Positions 32,957-42,648 of a stretch of 64,000 nt of DNA are shown here, piece by piece. This DNA is from DATAQC01 sp039649175 (GTDB taxonomy: Bacteria > Actinomycetota > Acidimicrobiia > Acidimicrobiales > AC-14), in NCBI GenBank assembly GCA_039649175.1, contig JBBWZS010000110.1, positions 1 to 64,000 of the forward strand, written 5' to 3'. The notes beneath the pieces are model-generated. The model was given only the letters and a program-made list of their open reading frames with translations, was not told the origin of the DNA and did not search any database. Numbering within the stretch: position 1 is the first letter of the stretch; each line of letters opens with the position of its first letter. The position numbers and the translations under genes were made by a program.

Positions 32957-33337
32957 TCATGCCGTCGGGTTCTGAGCCGCCGGAAGGGTTGTCGATGGCG
33001 TCGTCGTTGCCGGGGCCTGGTGAGCATCCTCCGCTGCCTCGCGCTCGGGCGACTCCGATGCCTCGTGCGTGGGATCCTCGTTCGAGCCTCCGCCGTGTCC
33101 CCTGAACCCGCGACCGGCGTCCTCGTCGGCCTCCCGTTGGGGGCTCTCGGTGGCCTCGTGGGCGGGGTCCTCGTTGGATCCGACCTTTGCGCTGCCGGGG
33201 GTGCTTGTCGCCGGGGGGTTGGTCGTGCTGGTCTGGGCGCCAGCCAGACGCGGCCCGAACAGGGTGACGCCGGCGGCGCCGCCGACCAGCATGGATGCGG
33301 CCATCGCCGCGGCTGCGGTCTTTCGGTTGAGCTTCAT
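32957..33337 (-). CDS. Small secreted acidic repeat protein
   Basis: A 126-residue protein starting at ATG 33337. A Lys/Arg-containing signal peptide (MKLNRKTAAAAMAASMLVG) is followed by a mature part with two imperfect 23-residue repeats, SNEDPAHEATESPQREADED and SNEDPTHEASESPEREAAED, and a Pro/Thr tail. It has no cysteine. The acidic repeats suggest cation binding or surface display. Similar SNEDP-HE-ES-RE proteins occur in actinobacteria but have no known role. Confidence 0.78.
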   Translation of the reverse strand: MKLNRKTAAAAMAASMLVGGAAGVTLFGPRLAGAQTSTTNPPATSTPGSAKVGSNEDPAHEATESPQREADEDAGRGFRGHGGGSNEDPTHEASESPEREAAEDAHQAPATTTPSTTLPAAQNPTA

Positions 33338-33512
33338 CGTGAGCTTCCCTTTGCTTCGCTGACGTTTCCGAGCCCGCATGGTGGGGGCCTCACGATGGTG
33401 AGCCACGCACCTGTGACCAGGCTGGGGGCGACCTCACAACCCGCCGGGAGTCGATGACGGGTTCCCGTCTTTTGTTCCGGTGACTCGACCAAGGCACCGC
33501 TAGCGTGGCGGC

Positions 33513-34154
33513 ATCGACATCGCCATCGTCTTGTACGAGGGTGTCACCGCCCTCGATGCCGTCGGCCCCTACGAGGTCCTGAGCCGCGTCGGACGCGACC
33601 TGGGTTTCGTCGGCCACGCCCAGGGGTCGGTCCGTACCGATACCGGCCGCCTGGGCCTCAGCGTCGACACGACCTTCGAGGAGGTCGAAGCCCCCGAGGT
33701 GGTCGTGGTCCCCGGTGGTCCCGGCCAGGTCGCCCTGATGCACGACGAGCGCCTGCTGGACTGGCTGCGGCGGGTCCACCGCACGACCCAGTGGACGACG
33801 TCGGTGTGCACCGGGGCGCTGATCCTCGGCGCCGCCGGCCTGCTGCAGGGCAAGCGGGCCACCACCTACTGGCTGGCCATGGACCAACTCGACCAGCACG
33901 GGGCGGAGCCCGTCCGGCAACGGGTCGTGGTCGACGGGAAGATCGTCACCTCCGCCGGTGTGTCGTCGGGCATCGACATGGCGTTGCGTCTGGCGGCGCT
34001 GATGGTCGGCGACGAGGGCGCCCAAGCGGTGCAGCTGGGCATCGAGTACGCCCCCGACCCGCCGTTCGCCGCCGGGTCGCCCGACACGGCGCCGCCCCAC
34101 ATCGTGGAGACGCTCCGCTCGCTCAGCCGGTTCATCCTCGAGCCCACCGACTGA
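33513..34154 (+). CDS. DJ-1/PfpI (GATase1-like) family protein
   Basis: A protein of about 213 residues with the DJ-1/PfpI fold: the N-terminal strand IDIAIVLYEGVTALDAVGPYEVL, VVVPGG, the nucleophile elbow TSVCTGALILGAAGLL with its Cys, and SAGVSSGIDMAL. This is the AraC-N-terminal-like subtype often called isonitrile hydratase or transcriptional-regulator-like. No canonical start precedes the first beta-strand. ATC at 33513 stands where homologues have ATG; the first canonical codon, TTG 33531, would remove that strand. Its stop is followed by minus-strand genes. Confidence 0.83.
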   Translation: MDIAIVLYEGVTALDAVGPYEVLSRVGRDLGFVGHAQGSVRTDTGRLGLSVDTTFEEVEAPEVVVVPGGPGQVALMHDERLLDWLRRVHRTTQWTTSVCTGALILGAAGLLQGKRATTYWLAMDQLDQHGAEPVRQRVVVDGKIVTSAGVSSGIDMALRLAALMVGDEGAQAVQLGIEYAPDPPFAAGSPDTAPPHIVETLRSLSRFILEPTD

Positions 34155-34175
34155 CGGCGCTCCGCAGCGGTCGGG

Positions 34176-34358
34176 TCAGTCGTCGACGAACGCAGCCCCT
34201 GCCGGCGCCAACGGGGGCGTGTTGCGAGGCTCGCGCACGCCGGCACCAGGAGCCGGCGGAGGCACCGGGCCGGGGCCTGCCGTGCGGCGGGTCAACACCC
34301 ACGCCAGCGTCGCCAGCGCGCCCGCAGCTGCCACTGCCAGCACCCGACCGCGTCGCAC
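34176..34358 (-). CDS. Small single-pass membrane protein (hypothetical)
   Basis: A 60-residue frame from GTG 34358: basic start MRRGRVL, hydrophobic helix AVAAAGALATLAWVL and a Pro-rich tail. It fits a tiny membrane protein, but the ribosome site is weak and the frame could be chance in high-GC DNA. Confidence 0.4.
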   Translation of the reverse strand: MRRGRVLAVAAAGALATLAWVLTRRTAGPGPVPPPAPGAGVREPRNTPPLAPAGAAFVDD

Positions 34359-34411
34359 CCCTGGAGGCTATGCCGCCGAAGACATCGGCGCCCGCGCTCC
34401 CTGTCACGGAT

Positions 34412-34651
34412 CTAACGGGCGCGGCGGGCCTGGGCGCGGCCGGGTCGGCGGGTGGCGCGATTGGCCCAACACGGGTGATGCCAGTGACGACGAAGGTCGG
34501 GAGCGTCGGTGGGCACCACGACCACGTGGCCGACGCCGGGCGCGATCTCCTGGTTGCACCCTGGGCAGGCGTAGGCCTTGGCGGCCTGGTAGGGCTGGAT
34601 CCGCCGCACCTCCAGCCCGTCGTCGGCGTCGGCGCCGGGAGGCGCGGCCAT
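34412..34651 (-). CDS. Small zinc-binding protein downstream of inhA
   Basis: A 79-residue protein. It carries ACPGCNQEI, HVVVVP and RHWHHPCW, a CxxC...HxxxC arrangement fit for one structural zinc, followed by an Arg-rich tail that may contact nucleic acid. ATG 34651 overlaps the enoyl reductase stop (TGATG), so it is translated with the FAS-II operon. Similar small proteins are widespread in actinobacteria, sometimes labelled ATP/GTP-binding, without evidence. Confidence 0.75.
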   Translation of the reverse strand: MAAPPGADADDGLEVRRIQPYQAAKAYACPGCNQEIAPGVGHVVVVPTDAPDLRRHWHHPCWANRATRRPGRAQARRAR

Positions 34652-35454
34652 CAGCCCGGTGTGGCAGGAGGCAGGTCGCGCACCACGGGGGCGGCCACGG
34701 CGTGGAACCCGCCGTCGACATGGACCATCTCGCCGGTGGTGGCGGGGAACCAGTCCGACAGCATGGCCACGCAGGCCCGGGCCACGGGCATGGCGTCGCG
34801 GGTGTCCCACCCGAGTGGGGCCCTCCCCGCCCAGGTGTCTTCGATCTGGTCGAAGCCGGCGATGCCCTTGGCCGCCACGGTGCGGAGCGGCCCGGCTGCC
34901 ACCAGGTTGACCCGGATGTGATGACGGCCCAGGTCACGGGCCAGGTACCGGGCGGTGGACTCGAGCGCCGCTTTGGCCACGCCCATCCAGTCGTAGGCCG
35001 GCCACGCCTGGCGGGCGTCGAAGTCGAGGGCGACGATCGAGCCTCCGCCGAACTCCATCAGCGGCAGCACGGCGGTGGCCAACGCCTTGAGGGAGTATGC
35101 CGACACCTGCAGCGTGGTGGCCACGTCGTCCCAGCCCGCCTTCAAGAAGTCACCGCCGAGGCAGACCGAGGGGGCGAATGCCACGGCGTGGAGCACACCG
35201 TCGACCCGGCCCCAGCGGTCGCGGAGATCACCGGTGAGGGCCTCGAGATGGGCGGGGTCGGTGATGTCGAGCTCCACCACGTCTGGCTCCACCGGCAACC
35301 GGCGCGCCGAGCGCTGGGTCAGGCGCATGGCCCGTCCGAAGGAGGTGAGGAGGACCTCGGCGCCCTGTTCCTGGGCCAGACGGGCCACGGAGAAGGCGAT
35401 CGACGCCTCGGAGAGGACGCCGGTGACGAGGATGCGCTTACCTTCGAGGAGCAT
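34651..35454 (-). CDS. fabI: Enoyl-[acyl-carrier-protein] reductase (FabI/InhA type)
   Basis: Reduces trans-2-enoyl-ACP in fatty-acid elongation. The 267 residues match InhA length. The N-terminal GVLSEASIAFSVA replaces the classical Gly-rich motif, as in InhA/FabI. The active-site Tyr and Lys lie in AYDWMGVAKAALES (Y154, K161, spacing as in InhA Y158/K165), and the substrate loop is AAGPLRTVAAKGI. It is the last fatty-acid enzyme of the operon; the zinc-protein gene overlaps its stop. Confidence 0.94.
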   Translation of the reverse strand: MLLEGKRILVTGVLSEASIAFSVARLAQEQGAEVLLTSFGRAMRLTQRSARRLPVEPDVVELDITDPAHLEALTGDLRDRWGRVDGVLHAVAFAPSVCLGGDFLKAGWDDVATTLQVSAYSLKALATAVLPLMEFGGGSIVALDFDARQAWPAYDWMGVAKAALESTARYLARDLGRHHIRVNLVAAGPLRTVAAKGIAGFDQIEDTWAGRAPLGWDTRDAMPVARACVAMLSDWFPATTGEMVHVDGGFHAVAAPVVRDLPPATPG

Positions 35455-35492
35455 TGCCCTACTTCCGGTTCGGGGTCAGGGTCGGGGTCAGG

Positions 35493-36947
<1,455 letters not shown>

Positions 36948-36968
36948 TGCCCCGTCAACAGGTTGGCC

Positions 36969-38210
36969 TCATGCGGGAGGAGGCGCCAGCACCAACGAGG
37001 CGTTGTGTCCTCCGAAGCCGAACGAGTTGGACACCACGGGAGCGGGCGCCAGCTTCCGGGGGGAGCCGGCCACGATGTCGATCGACATCTCGGGGTCGGC
37101 GCGCTCGTGGTTGACCGTGGGTGGCACCTCGCCGTGGCGAAGGGCGAGGAGGGACGCCACCGCTTCGACCGCACCGGCGGCGCCGATGAGGTGGCCGATG
37201 GCCCCCTTCACCGAGGTCACCGGGGGCCCGTTCTCGCCGAAGACCTTGAGGATGGCCTCGGCCTCGGCGGCGTCGTTGAGCTCGGTCGACGTGCCATGGG
37301 CGTTGACGTGGCCGATGTCGGAGGGCTCGAGGCCGGCGTCGGCCAGCGCCAGTTGCATGCACGCGGCGGCGCCCACGCCTCCGGGCGACGGGGCGGTGAC
37401 GTGATAGGCGTCGGCATTGCGGCCGTACCCCACCACTTCTCCCCAGATGGCGGCGTCGCGGGCGACGGCCCGGTCCCACTCCTCGAGCACCAGGAAGGCG
37501 GCGCCCTCGCCGATGACGAAGCCGTCGCGGGCGACGTCGAAGGGCCGGGACGCCAGCTCGGGCTCGTGGCTGCGGGTGGACAACGCGCCCATGCGGGCGA
37601 ACGATGCCAGGGCGATGGGCGTGAGGCACGCCTCGGTGCCCCCGGCCAGGACCACGTCGGCGCTGCCGTCGCGGATCAGCCGGGACCCCTCGCCCAGGGC
37701 GTGGGTGCCAGCCGTGCAGGCGGTGGCGATGCAGAAGTTGGGGCCCGTCCAGCCCAGTTTCATGGCCACCGTGGCGGCAGTGGCGTTGGCCATCATCATG
37801 GGGACGAGGAACGGCGAGACGCGCGACGGTCCCCGGGAGAAGAGCTCCTGCTCCTGTTCCTCCTGGGTGATGAGACCACCGACCCCGGTGCCGCACACCA
37901 CGCCGCAGCGGGCGGGATCGACGGCCAGCTCGCCGGCACTGGCGAACGCATCGGCCGCCGCGCCGAAGCCGATCTGGGCCACCCGGTCGGTGCGCCGGGC
38001 CTCCTTGTAGCCGAGATACGCCTCGGGGTCGAAGTCGTGGATCTCGCAGGCGAAGCCCACCGGCAGGGCGGACACATCGATGCGCCGGATGGGAGCGGCG
38101 CACGACCGGCCGGCGACCAGCGTCGACCAGAAGCTGTCCAGGTCGCACCCGGCCGGGGACTTCACGCCCAGACCGGTGATGGCGACCCGGTGTCGGGCCG
38201 GCACGTTCAC
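36969..38210 (-). CDS. fabF: 3-oxoacyl-ACP synthase II (KAS II)
   Basis: Elongating condensing enzyme of 413 residues. The catalytic Cys is in ATACTAGTHA (C165), the two His are in NAHGTST and GHLIGAAG, and the C-terminal motif NSFGFGGHNASL is present. GTG 38210 overlaps the acpP stop as GTGA, so synthase and carrier protein are coupled. It condenses malonyl-ACP with acyl-ACP in the FAS-II cycle. Confidence 0.96.
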   Translation of the reverse strand: MNVPARHRVAITGLGVKSPAGCDLDSFWSTLVAGRSCAAPIRRIDVSALPVGFACEIHDFDPEAYLGYKEARRTDRVAQIGFGAAADAFASAGELAVDPARCGVVCGTGVGGLITQEEQEQELFSRGPSRVSPFLVPMMMANATAATVAMKLGWTGPNFCIATACTAGTHALGEGSRLIRDGSADVVLAGGTEACLTPIALASFARMGALSTRSHEPELASRPFDVARDGFVIGEGAAFLVLEEWDRAVARDAAIWGEVVGYGRNADAYHVTAPSPGGVGAAACMQLALADAGLEPSDIGHVNAHGTSTELNDAAEAEAILKVFGENGPPVTSVKGAIGHLIGAAGAVEAVASLLALRHGEVPPTVNHERADPEMSIDIVAGSPRKLAPAPVVSNSFGFGGHNASLVLAPPPA

Positions 38211-38488
38211 CCCGCCGACCCCGACTCCGCCGCCGTCGGAGCCGGCGCGGACTGGGCGGCGATCACCAGGTCGGCGGCCTGGCCGACGGTGCCGATGCCC
38301 TCGAGCTTCTCCTCGGGGATGGAGATGTCGAACTGCTCCTCGACGGCCATGACGAACTCGACCAGGTCGAGGCTGTCGGCGTCGAGGTCGTCTTTGAAGC
38401 TGGCGTTCTCGGTGACCAGTGACCGTTCGACACCGAGCACCTCCACGGCGGCGTCGGCGATCTTGTCGAGGACTTCGGTGCGGTCCAT
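38207..38488 (-). CDS. acpP: Acyl carrier protein
   Basis: A 93-residue ACP. The phosphopantetheine attachment Ser is in DLDADSLDLVEFVMA (S39), followed by the acidic helix II/III typical of type II ACPs. An Ala/Pro-rich tail of about 15 residues extends beyond the usual length of about 78. AGGAGG precedes ATG 38488. It sits between fabG and fabF, the classic order. Confidence 0.95.
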   Translation of the reverse strand: MDRTEVLDKIADAAVEVLGVERSLVTENASFKDDLDADSLDLVEFVMAVEEQFDISIPEEKLEGIGTVGQAADLVIAAQSAPAPTAAESGSAG

Positions 38489-38511
38489 ACTCTTCACGTC
38501 CTCCTGATGGT

Positions 38512-38560
38512 GGCGGTGCTGATGGCGGCGGTGCTGATGGCGGCGGTGCTCATGATGGCG
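38512..38560. repeat. 15-bp tandem repeat in the acpP leader region
   Basis: The unit GATGGCGGCGGTGCT is repeated twice and flanked by partial copies (GGTGGCGGTGCT upstream, CATGATGGCG downstream) in the gap between fabG and acpP. On the transcribed strand it gives a run of AGCACCGCC-type repeats close to the acpP ribosome site. Its number could vary by slippage and influence translation. Confidence 0.6.
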
Positions 38561-38580
38561 ATCTGTTACCTGACGGCGTT

Positions 38581-39324
38581 CTAGTGACCCATGCCCAGGC
38601 CGCCGTCGACCGGCAGAACCGCGCCGGTGACGTAGCCTGCCGCGTCCGAGCAGAGGAAGGCGACCACGGCGGCGACCTCCTCGGCGGTGCCGAATCTCCC
38701 CAACGGTACCTGGCTTGTCATCGCTTGGCGACGATCGTCTCCGAGGGCGTCGGTCATGGCCGTGGTGATGGGCCCCGGGGCCACGACGTTGGCGGTGACG
38801 TTGCGACTGGCCAGCTCCCGTGCCACCGCCCTGGTGAGGCCGATGAGGCCGGCCTTGGCGGCGCCGTAGTTGGCCTGGCCCGCTGATCCCGACAGACCCG
38901 TCACCGAGCCCACGGCGACGATGCGACCGAACCGGGCCCGCAACATCCCCGGGGCGGCTCGGCGGATGGTGTGGAAGGCGCCGTCGAGGTTGGTGCGCAG
39001 GACGTCGCCCCACGCGGCGTCGTCCATGCGCAACAGCAATCCGTCGCGGGTGATGCCGGCATTGGCGACCACCACCTCGACCCGCCCGAAGGCCTCCTCG
39101 ACCTGGCTGAAGGCGGCGTCGACTGCCGCCGGGTCGACCACGTCGGCCTGCACGGCTACGGCTTCGCCACCGGCGGCGCTGACCGCAGCGCAGGTGTCGG
39201 CTGCCCCTGCCTCGTCGCGGCCGAAGCACACCCCCACCCGGTGCCCGTCAGCGGCCAGGGCCACCGCACAGGCCCGGCCGATGCCCCGCGATGCCCCGGT
39301 GACCAGCGCGACCCTCCCCCCCAC
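38581..39324 (-). CDS. fabG: 3-oxoacyl-ACP reductase
   Basis: A 247-residue SDR using NADPH to reduce 3-oxoacyl-ACP. It has GGRVALVTGASRGIGRA, ANAGITRD, the Ser of VGSVTGLSGSAGQ, YGAAKAGLIG with the catalytic Tyr/Lys, and a C-terminal VLPVDGGLGMGH. GTG 39324 is preferred, since it begins at the usual FabG N-terminus with AGGGG upstream. A longer start at 39363 would overlap fabH by 28 nt. Confidence 0.94.
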   Translation of the reverse strand: MGGRVALVTGASRGIGRACAVALAADGHRVGVCFGRDEAGAADTCAAVSAAGGEAVAVQADVVDPAAVDAAFSQVEEAFGRVEVVVANAGITRDGLLLRMDDAAWGDVLRTNLDGAFHTIRRAAPGMLRARFGRIVAVGSVTGLSGSAGQANYGAAKAGLIGLTRAVARELASRNVTANVVAPGPITTAMTDALGDDRRQAMTSQVPLGRFGTAEEVAAVVAFLCSDAAGYVTGAVLPVDGGLGMGH

Positions 39325-39335
39325 GGCTGGCGCCC

Positions 39336-40418
39336 CTACCAACGCAGCAGGGCGCTGGCCCACGACATGCCGGCGCCGAAACCCGACAGCAGCACCAGAT
39401 CGCCCCGCTGGAGGTGCCCGGCGTCGGCCGCCTCGGCCAGGGCGATGGGGATGGAGGCCGCCGAGGTGTTCCCGTAGCGGTCGATGTTGACGAAGGTGCG
39501 CTCGGGGGGGATGGAGAGTCGCGATGCGGCGGCGTCGATGATGCGGGAGTTGGCCTGGTGGGGAACGAACAGGTCGACCTCGGAAGCGTCGATGCCGGCC
39601 TGGGTCAGGGTGGCGCCGGCCGACTCGACGATGGTGCGGACGGCACGGCGGAAGACCTCCTGGCCCTCCATCTTCAGCCAGTGATGGCCGCCGGCGATGG
39701 TCTCGGGGCTGGTGGGCATGCGGCTCCCCCCCGCCTCCACCTGGAGCAACGACGCACCGGAGCCGTCACAGCCCAGGTCCCAGGCCAGTAGGCCGGGGCC
39801 GTCGGCGGGGGCCCCCGAGGGATGGGTGGGGCCGGGCATCAGCCGGTCGGAGACCAGCACGATGGCCCCGGCTCCGTCGCCGAAGAGCACGCACGTCGAC
39901 CGGTCGTCCCAGTCGGCGACCCGGGACAGCGTCTCCGACCCGATGACGAGCACGGCATCGAGGCCACCGGTGGACAGCAGGCCGGCTCCCACCACGAGGG
40001 CGTACACGAAGCCGGCGCAGGCAGCGTCGAGGTCGAACGCCCCGCACCGCAGGCCCAGCCCCTCCTGGACGAACGAGGCGGTGGCGGGGATGGGCTGTTC
40101 GGGCGTGCAGGTGGCGACGATGCAGCACCCCACGTCGCCGGGGCTCAGGTCGGCCGACTTGATGGCCGCCGCACCTGCCTCGATGGCGAGGGAGGCAGTC
40201 GTCTCGCCGGGGCCCGCCACCCGGCGTTCGCGGATCCCGGTGCGGTCGACGATCCACTCGTCGTTGGTGTCGATGCGCTCGGAGAGCTCTTTGTTGGTGA
40301 CGACGCGCTCCGGCACGGCGATTCCCCAGCCGGCCACCGCCGCCGCGCCGCCGGGGGCAGGCCGGAACCGGTGGGCCGGCGTCGACGGGACGTTCGCCGG
40401 GCTCCAGCCCTGGCTCAT
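39336..40418 (-). CDS. fabH: 3-oxoacyl-ACP synthase III
   Basis: Initiating condensing enzyme of 360 residues. It contains TNDEWIVDRTGIRERR, the catalytic Cys in DLDAACAGFVYAL (C134), the His in PHQANSRI and the Asn in NIDRYGNTSAAS. It joins acyl-CoA to malonyl-ACP to start fatty-acid or meromycolate-like chains. The N-terminus has about 25 extra residues, so an internal start is possible. Start ATG 40418. Confidence 0.95.
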   Translation of the reverse strand: MSQGWSPANVPSTPAHRFRPAPGGAAAVAGWGIAVPERVVTNKELSERIDTNDEWIVDRTGIRERRVAGPGETTASLAIEAGAAAIKSADLSPGDVGCCIVATCTPEQPIPATASFVQEGLGLRCGAFDLDAACAGFVYALVVGAGLLSTGGLDAVLVIGSETLSRVADWDDRSTCVLFGDGAGAIVLVSDRLMPGPTHPSGAPADGPGLLAWDLGCDGSGASLLQVEAGGSRMPTSPETIAGGHHWLKMEGQEVFRRAVRTIVESAGATLTQAGIDASEVDLFVPHQANSRIIDAAASRLSIPPERTFVNIDRYGNTSAASIPIALAEAADAGHLQRGDLVLLSGFGAGMSWASALLRW

Positions 40419-40490
40419 CGGCTCAGCATAGGGCAGGGTCGGCCCGGTGGCGGGACGACAGGGCCATGTCGGGATGCCAACAGGATCCGC

Positions 40491-40808
40491 TCAGGCCACC
40501 CGGAGCCAGGCGACGGGCTGACCCTCGCGCACCCGCTCCCCGGCGTGGGCGAGCAGGCCCATGAGCAGCCCCCCGAAGGGACTGCGCACGGCGGCCGACT
40601 GGCCCTGGCCCTCGACGAAGCCGATGACCTGCTCGGCGTCGATGTCGGCGCTGTCACCTTCGCCGGGCGCCTCGGCGACGGGCCGGAAGCTGCCGGCGAT
40701 CGGGGCGAGGATCACCCGCTCGGGGACGGCCAGGCCCTCGCCGTGGGACAGGTGCGCCTCCTGCGAGCTGTCGGCAGACCGTTGTGCGTGCAGCTGGGCG
40801 ACATCCAT
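40491..40808 (-). CDS. Biotinyl/lipoyl-domain-like protein lacking the modified lysine
   Basis: A 105-residue protein placed 2 nt after fabD. Its second half follows the BCCP hammerhead: VILAPIAGSFRP, QVIGFVE, then VRSPFGGLLMGLL and GERVREGQPVAWLRV. Where BCCP has EAMKM with the biotinylated Lys, this protein has EGQGQ; there is no Lys in the entire chain. It cannot be biotinylated or lipoylated at the normal site. It may be a structural or regulatory partner of the carboxyltransferase in the same operon. Start ATG 40808. Confidence 0.75.
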   Translation of the reverse strand: MDVAQLHAQRSADSSQEAHLSHGEGLAVPERVILAPIAGSFRPVAEAPGEGDSADIDAEQVIGFVEGQGQSAAVRSPFGGLLMGLLAHAGERVREGQPVAWLRVA

Positions 40809-40810
40809 GT

Positions 40811-41731
40811 CTAGGCAACCTCCAGGAGGGGGGGGACGTCGTCAGGGGCGGCAACGTTGCGAACCATGCGTCCGGGCAGCGTGCGCCGGGCGAGGCCACC
40901 CAGCACCGAGCCGGGGCCGACCTCGACGAACGAGGCGGCACCCATGTCGGACAGAGCGGTCATCGAGTCACGCCACAGCACGGGCCGGACCAGATGGTCG
41001 GCCAGGCGGGGCGCCCACGCCGCGTCGTGGTAGGCGCAGGCATCGACGTTGGACACGACGGGCCAGGCGGGCACGGCGAAGGTGGTGGCGGCCAGCTCGG
41101 GCTCGAGCTCGTCGCGCGCCGAGGCCATGAGCGGGGTGTGGAAGGCACCGCCCACGTTCAGGGCCAGCACCTTGCGGACACCGAGCTCACGGGCACGGGT
41201 GCAGGCCGCCTCCAGGGCGTCGGGCGTGCCCCCGACCACGACCTGACCCGGAGCGTTGTCGTTGGCGATCCAGCATGCCTGGTCGGTCTCCGGCGCCGGC
41301 CGGCACGACTCGGCAGCCTGTTCCACGGTGGCGCCCATCAGGGCAGCCATCCGTCCGCCGGTGCGATCGGCGGCGGCCTGGGTGCAGTCGGCCCGCCGCA
41401 CGGCCAGGCGTACCCCGTCTTCGACCGACAGCGCGCCGGCGGCCACCAGGGCGGTGACCTGGCCCAGGGAGTGCCCGGCGGCAGCCACGGGCTCGCCGAC
41501 CACGTCACGCACGGCCTCCCAGGCCATGAGCGACACGAGCATCACCGCCAACTGGGCCTCACGGGTGCGCCCGAGCTGGTCGGCGCCGGCGGTGAGGAGC
41601 AGGTCACCGAGGGGTTGGCCCACGGCCTCCTCGGCCCGTTCGACGACCGTCCAGGCAGGATGATCGCGCCACGGCACACCCATTCCGGGTACCTGGGTCC
41701 CCTGGCCGGGGAACAGCACGGCGAGACGCAC
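40811..41731 (-). CDS. fabD: Malonyl-CoA:ACP transacylase
   Basis: A 306-residue transacylase, first gene of the FAS-II operon. It has LFPGQGTQVPGMG, the nucleophile in AAGHSLGQVTAL (S88), the catalytic His in GAFHTPLM and the C-terminal VEVGPGSVLGGL. It loads malonyl groups on ACP. GTG 41731 is the start. The trpA gene ends 143 bp upstream on the same strand, so the FAS and trp blocks may be one transcript or separated by a promoter I could not define. Confidence 0.95.
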   Translation of the reverse strand: MRLAVLFPGQGTQVPGMGVPWRDHPAWTVVERAEEAVGQPLGDLLLTAGADQLGRTREAQLAVMLVSLMAWEAVRDVVGEPVAAAGHSLGQVTALVAAGALSVEDGVRLAVRRADCTQAAADRTGGRMAALMGATVEQAAESCRPAPETDQACWIANDNAPGQVVVGGTPDALEAACTRARELGVRKVLALNVGGAFHTPLMASARDELEPELAATTFAVPAWPVVSNVDACAYHDAAWAPRLADHLVRPVLWRDSMTALSDMGAASFVEVGPGSVLGGLARRTLPGRMVRNVAAPDDVPPLLEVA

Positions 41732-41874
41732 CCAGATGAGACTGCTGCCGGTACCGGGCCGTTACATCCGAGACGGGAGGTGACTGCGGATCGGCAGGCA
41801 TGGCGACAGCCGCGGCGGCCAGGGGGCCCCAGCCCCGCCTGCGCCCAGGTACGACCCTCCAGCTGTCGGGTTCG

Positions 41875-42648
41875 TTACATCCCGGCGTCGAGGGCGGCGC
41901 GCAGCTCGCCCACGAAGGCGGCGGCGCCGTCGGGTCCCGCCCCTTCGAGCAGGCGCCGCACCAGAGCCGACCCCACGATGACGCCATCGGCCGACGCCGC
42001 CGCCTCGACGGCCTGGTCGGGGGTGGAGACGCCCACCCCGATCAGCACCGGCAGGTCGGTGACCGCTTTGAGCCGGGCCCCCATGAGGGCGGTCGACGAT
42101 GCCAGCGTGTCGCGCTCGCCGGTGACGCCCATCAGGCCGACGCCGTAGATCCAGCCCCGGGAACGGGCGCAGAGGGCGGCCAGGCGGTCGTCGGGCGTGG
42201 TGGGGGCGGCGAGCAGGATGGTGGCCACCCCGGCGTCGTCGGCGGCCCGGGCCCAGTCGCCCAGCTCCTCCAGCGGGAGGTCGGGCAGGATGGCCCCGCC
42301 CACGCCCGCCTCGGCCAGGGACCGGGCGAAGCGGCGGTGGCCGGCCCGGAAGATCAGGTTGTAATAGGTCATGACCACGATGGGGATGCCGATGTCGGCC
42401 CGGGCCAGGGCGGCGACCAGCGCCCCGGGGGTCGCCCCCGCGGCCAGGGCCTGGGCCGAGGCCGCCTGGATGACGGGACCGTCCATGACCGGGTCGGAGA
42501 ACGGGATGCCCACCTCGACGGCGTCGGCGCCGGCGGCGGTGACGGCCCGCACCACGTCGAGCCAGTCGGCGCCCAGGCCGCCCGTCACATACGGGACGAG
42601 CAGCTTGCGCCCGGCGTCGCGCTTTTCCCGGAGCGACTCCAGGCTCAT
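41875..42648 (-). CDS. trpA: Tryptophan synthase alpha chain
   Basis: A 257-residue TIM-barrel that cleaves indole-3-glycerol phosphate. Catalytic Glu is in AVEVGIPFSDP and Asp in AILPDLPLEE. Also present are GVTGER and the phosphate-binding IGVGVSTPDQA and GVIVGSAL. ATG 42648 is 121 bp after trpB, an unusually long gap for a normally coupled pair; the gap is GC-rich and contains no gene. Confidence 0.95.
   Translation of the reverse strand: MSLESLREKRDAGRKLLVPYVTGGLGADWLDVVRAVTAAGADAVEVGIPFSDPVMDGPVIQAASAQALAAGATPGALVAALARADIGIPIVVMTYYNLIFRAGHRRFARSLAEAGVGGAILPDLPLEELGDWARAADDAGVATILLAAPTTPDDRLAALCARSRGWIYGVGLMGVTGERDTLASSTALMGARLKAVTDLPVLIGVGVSTPDQAVEAAASADGVIVGSALVRRLLEGAGPDGAAAFVGELRAALDAGM

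Noticed and set aside
41761..41882. Two copies of CGTTACATCC flanking the trpA-fabD gap, as possible regulatory sites
   Set aside because: One copy overlaps the trpA stop codon, the match is only 10 nt, and no dyad or promoter element supports a binding site.
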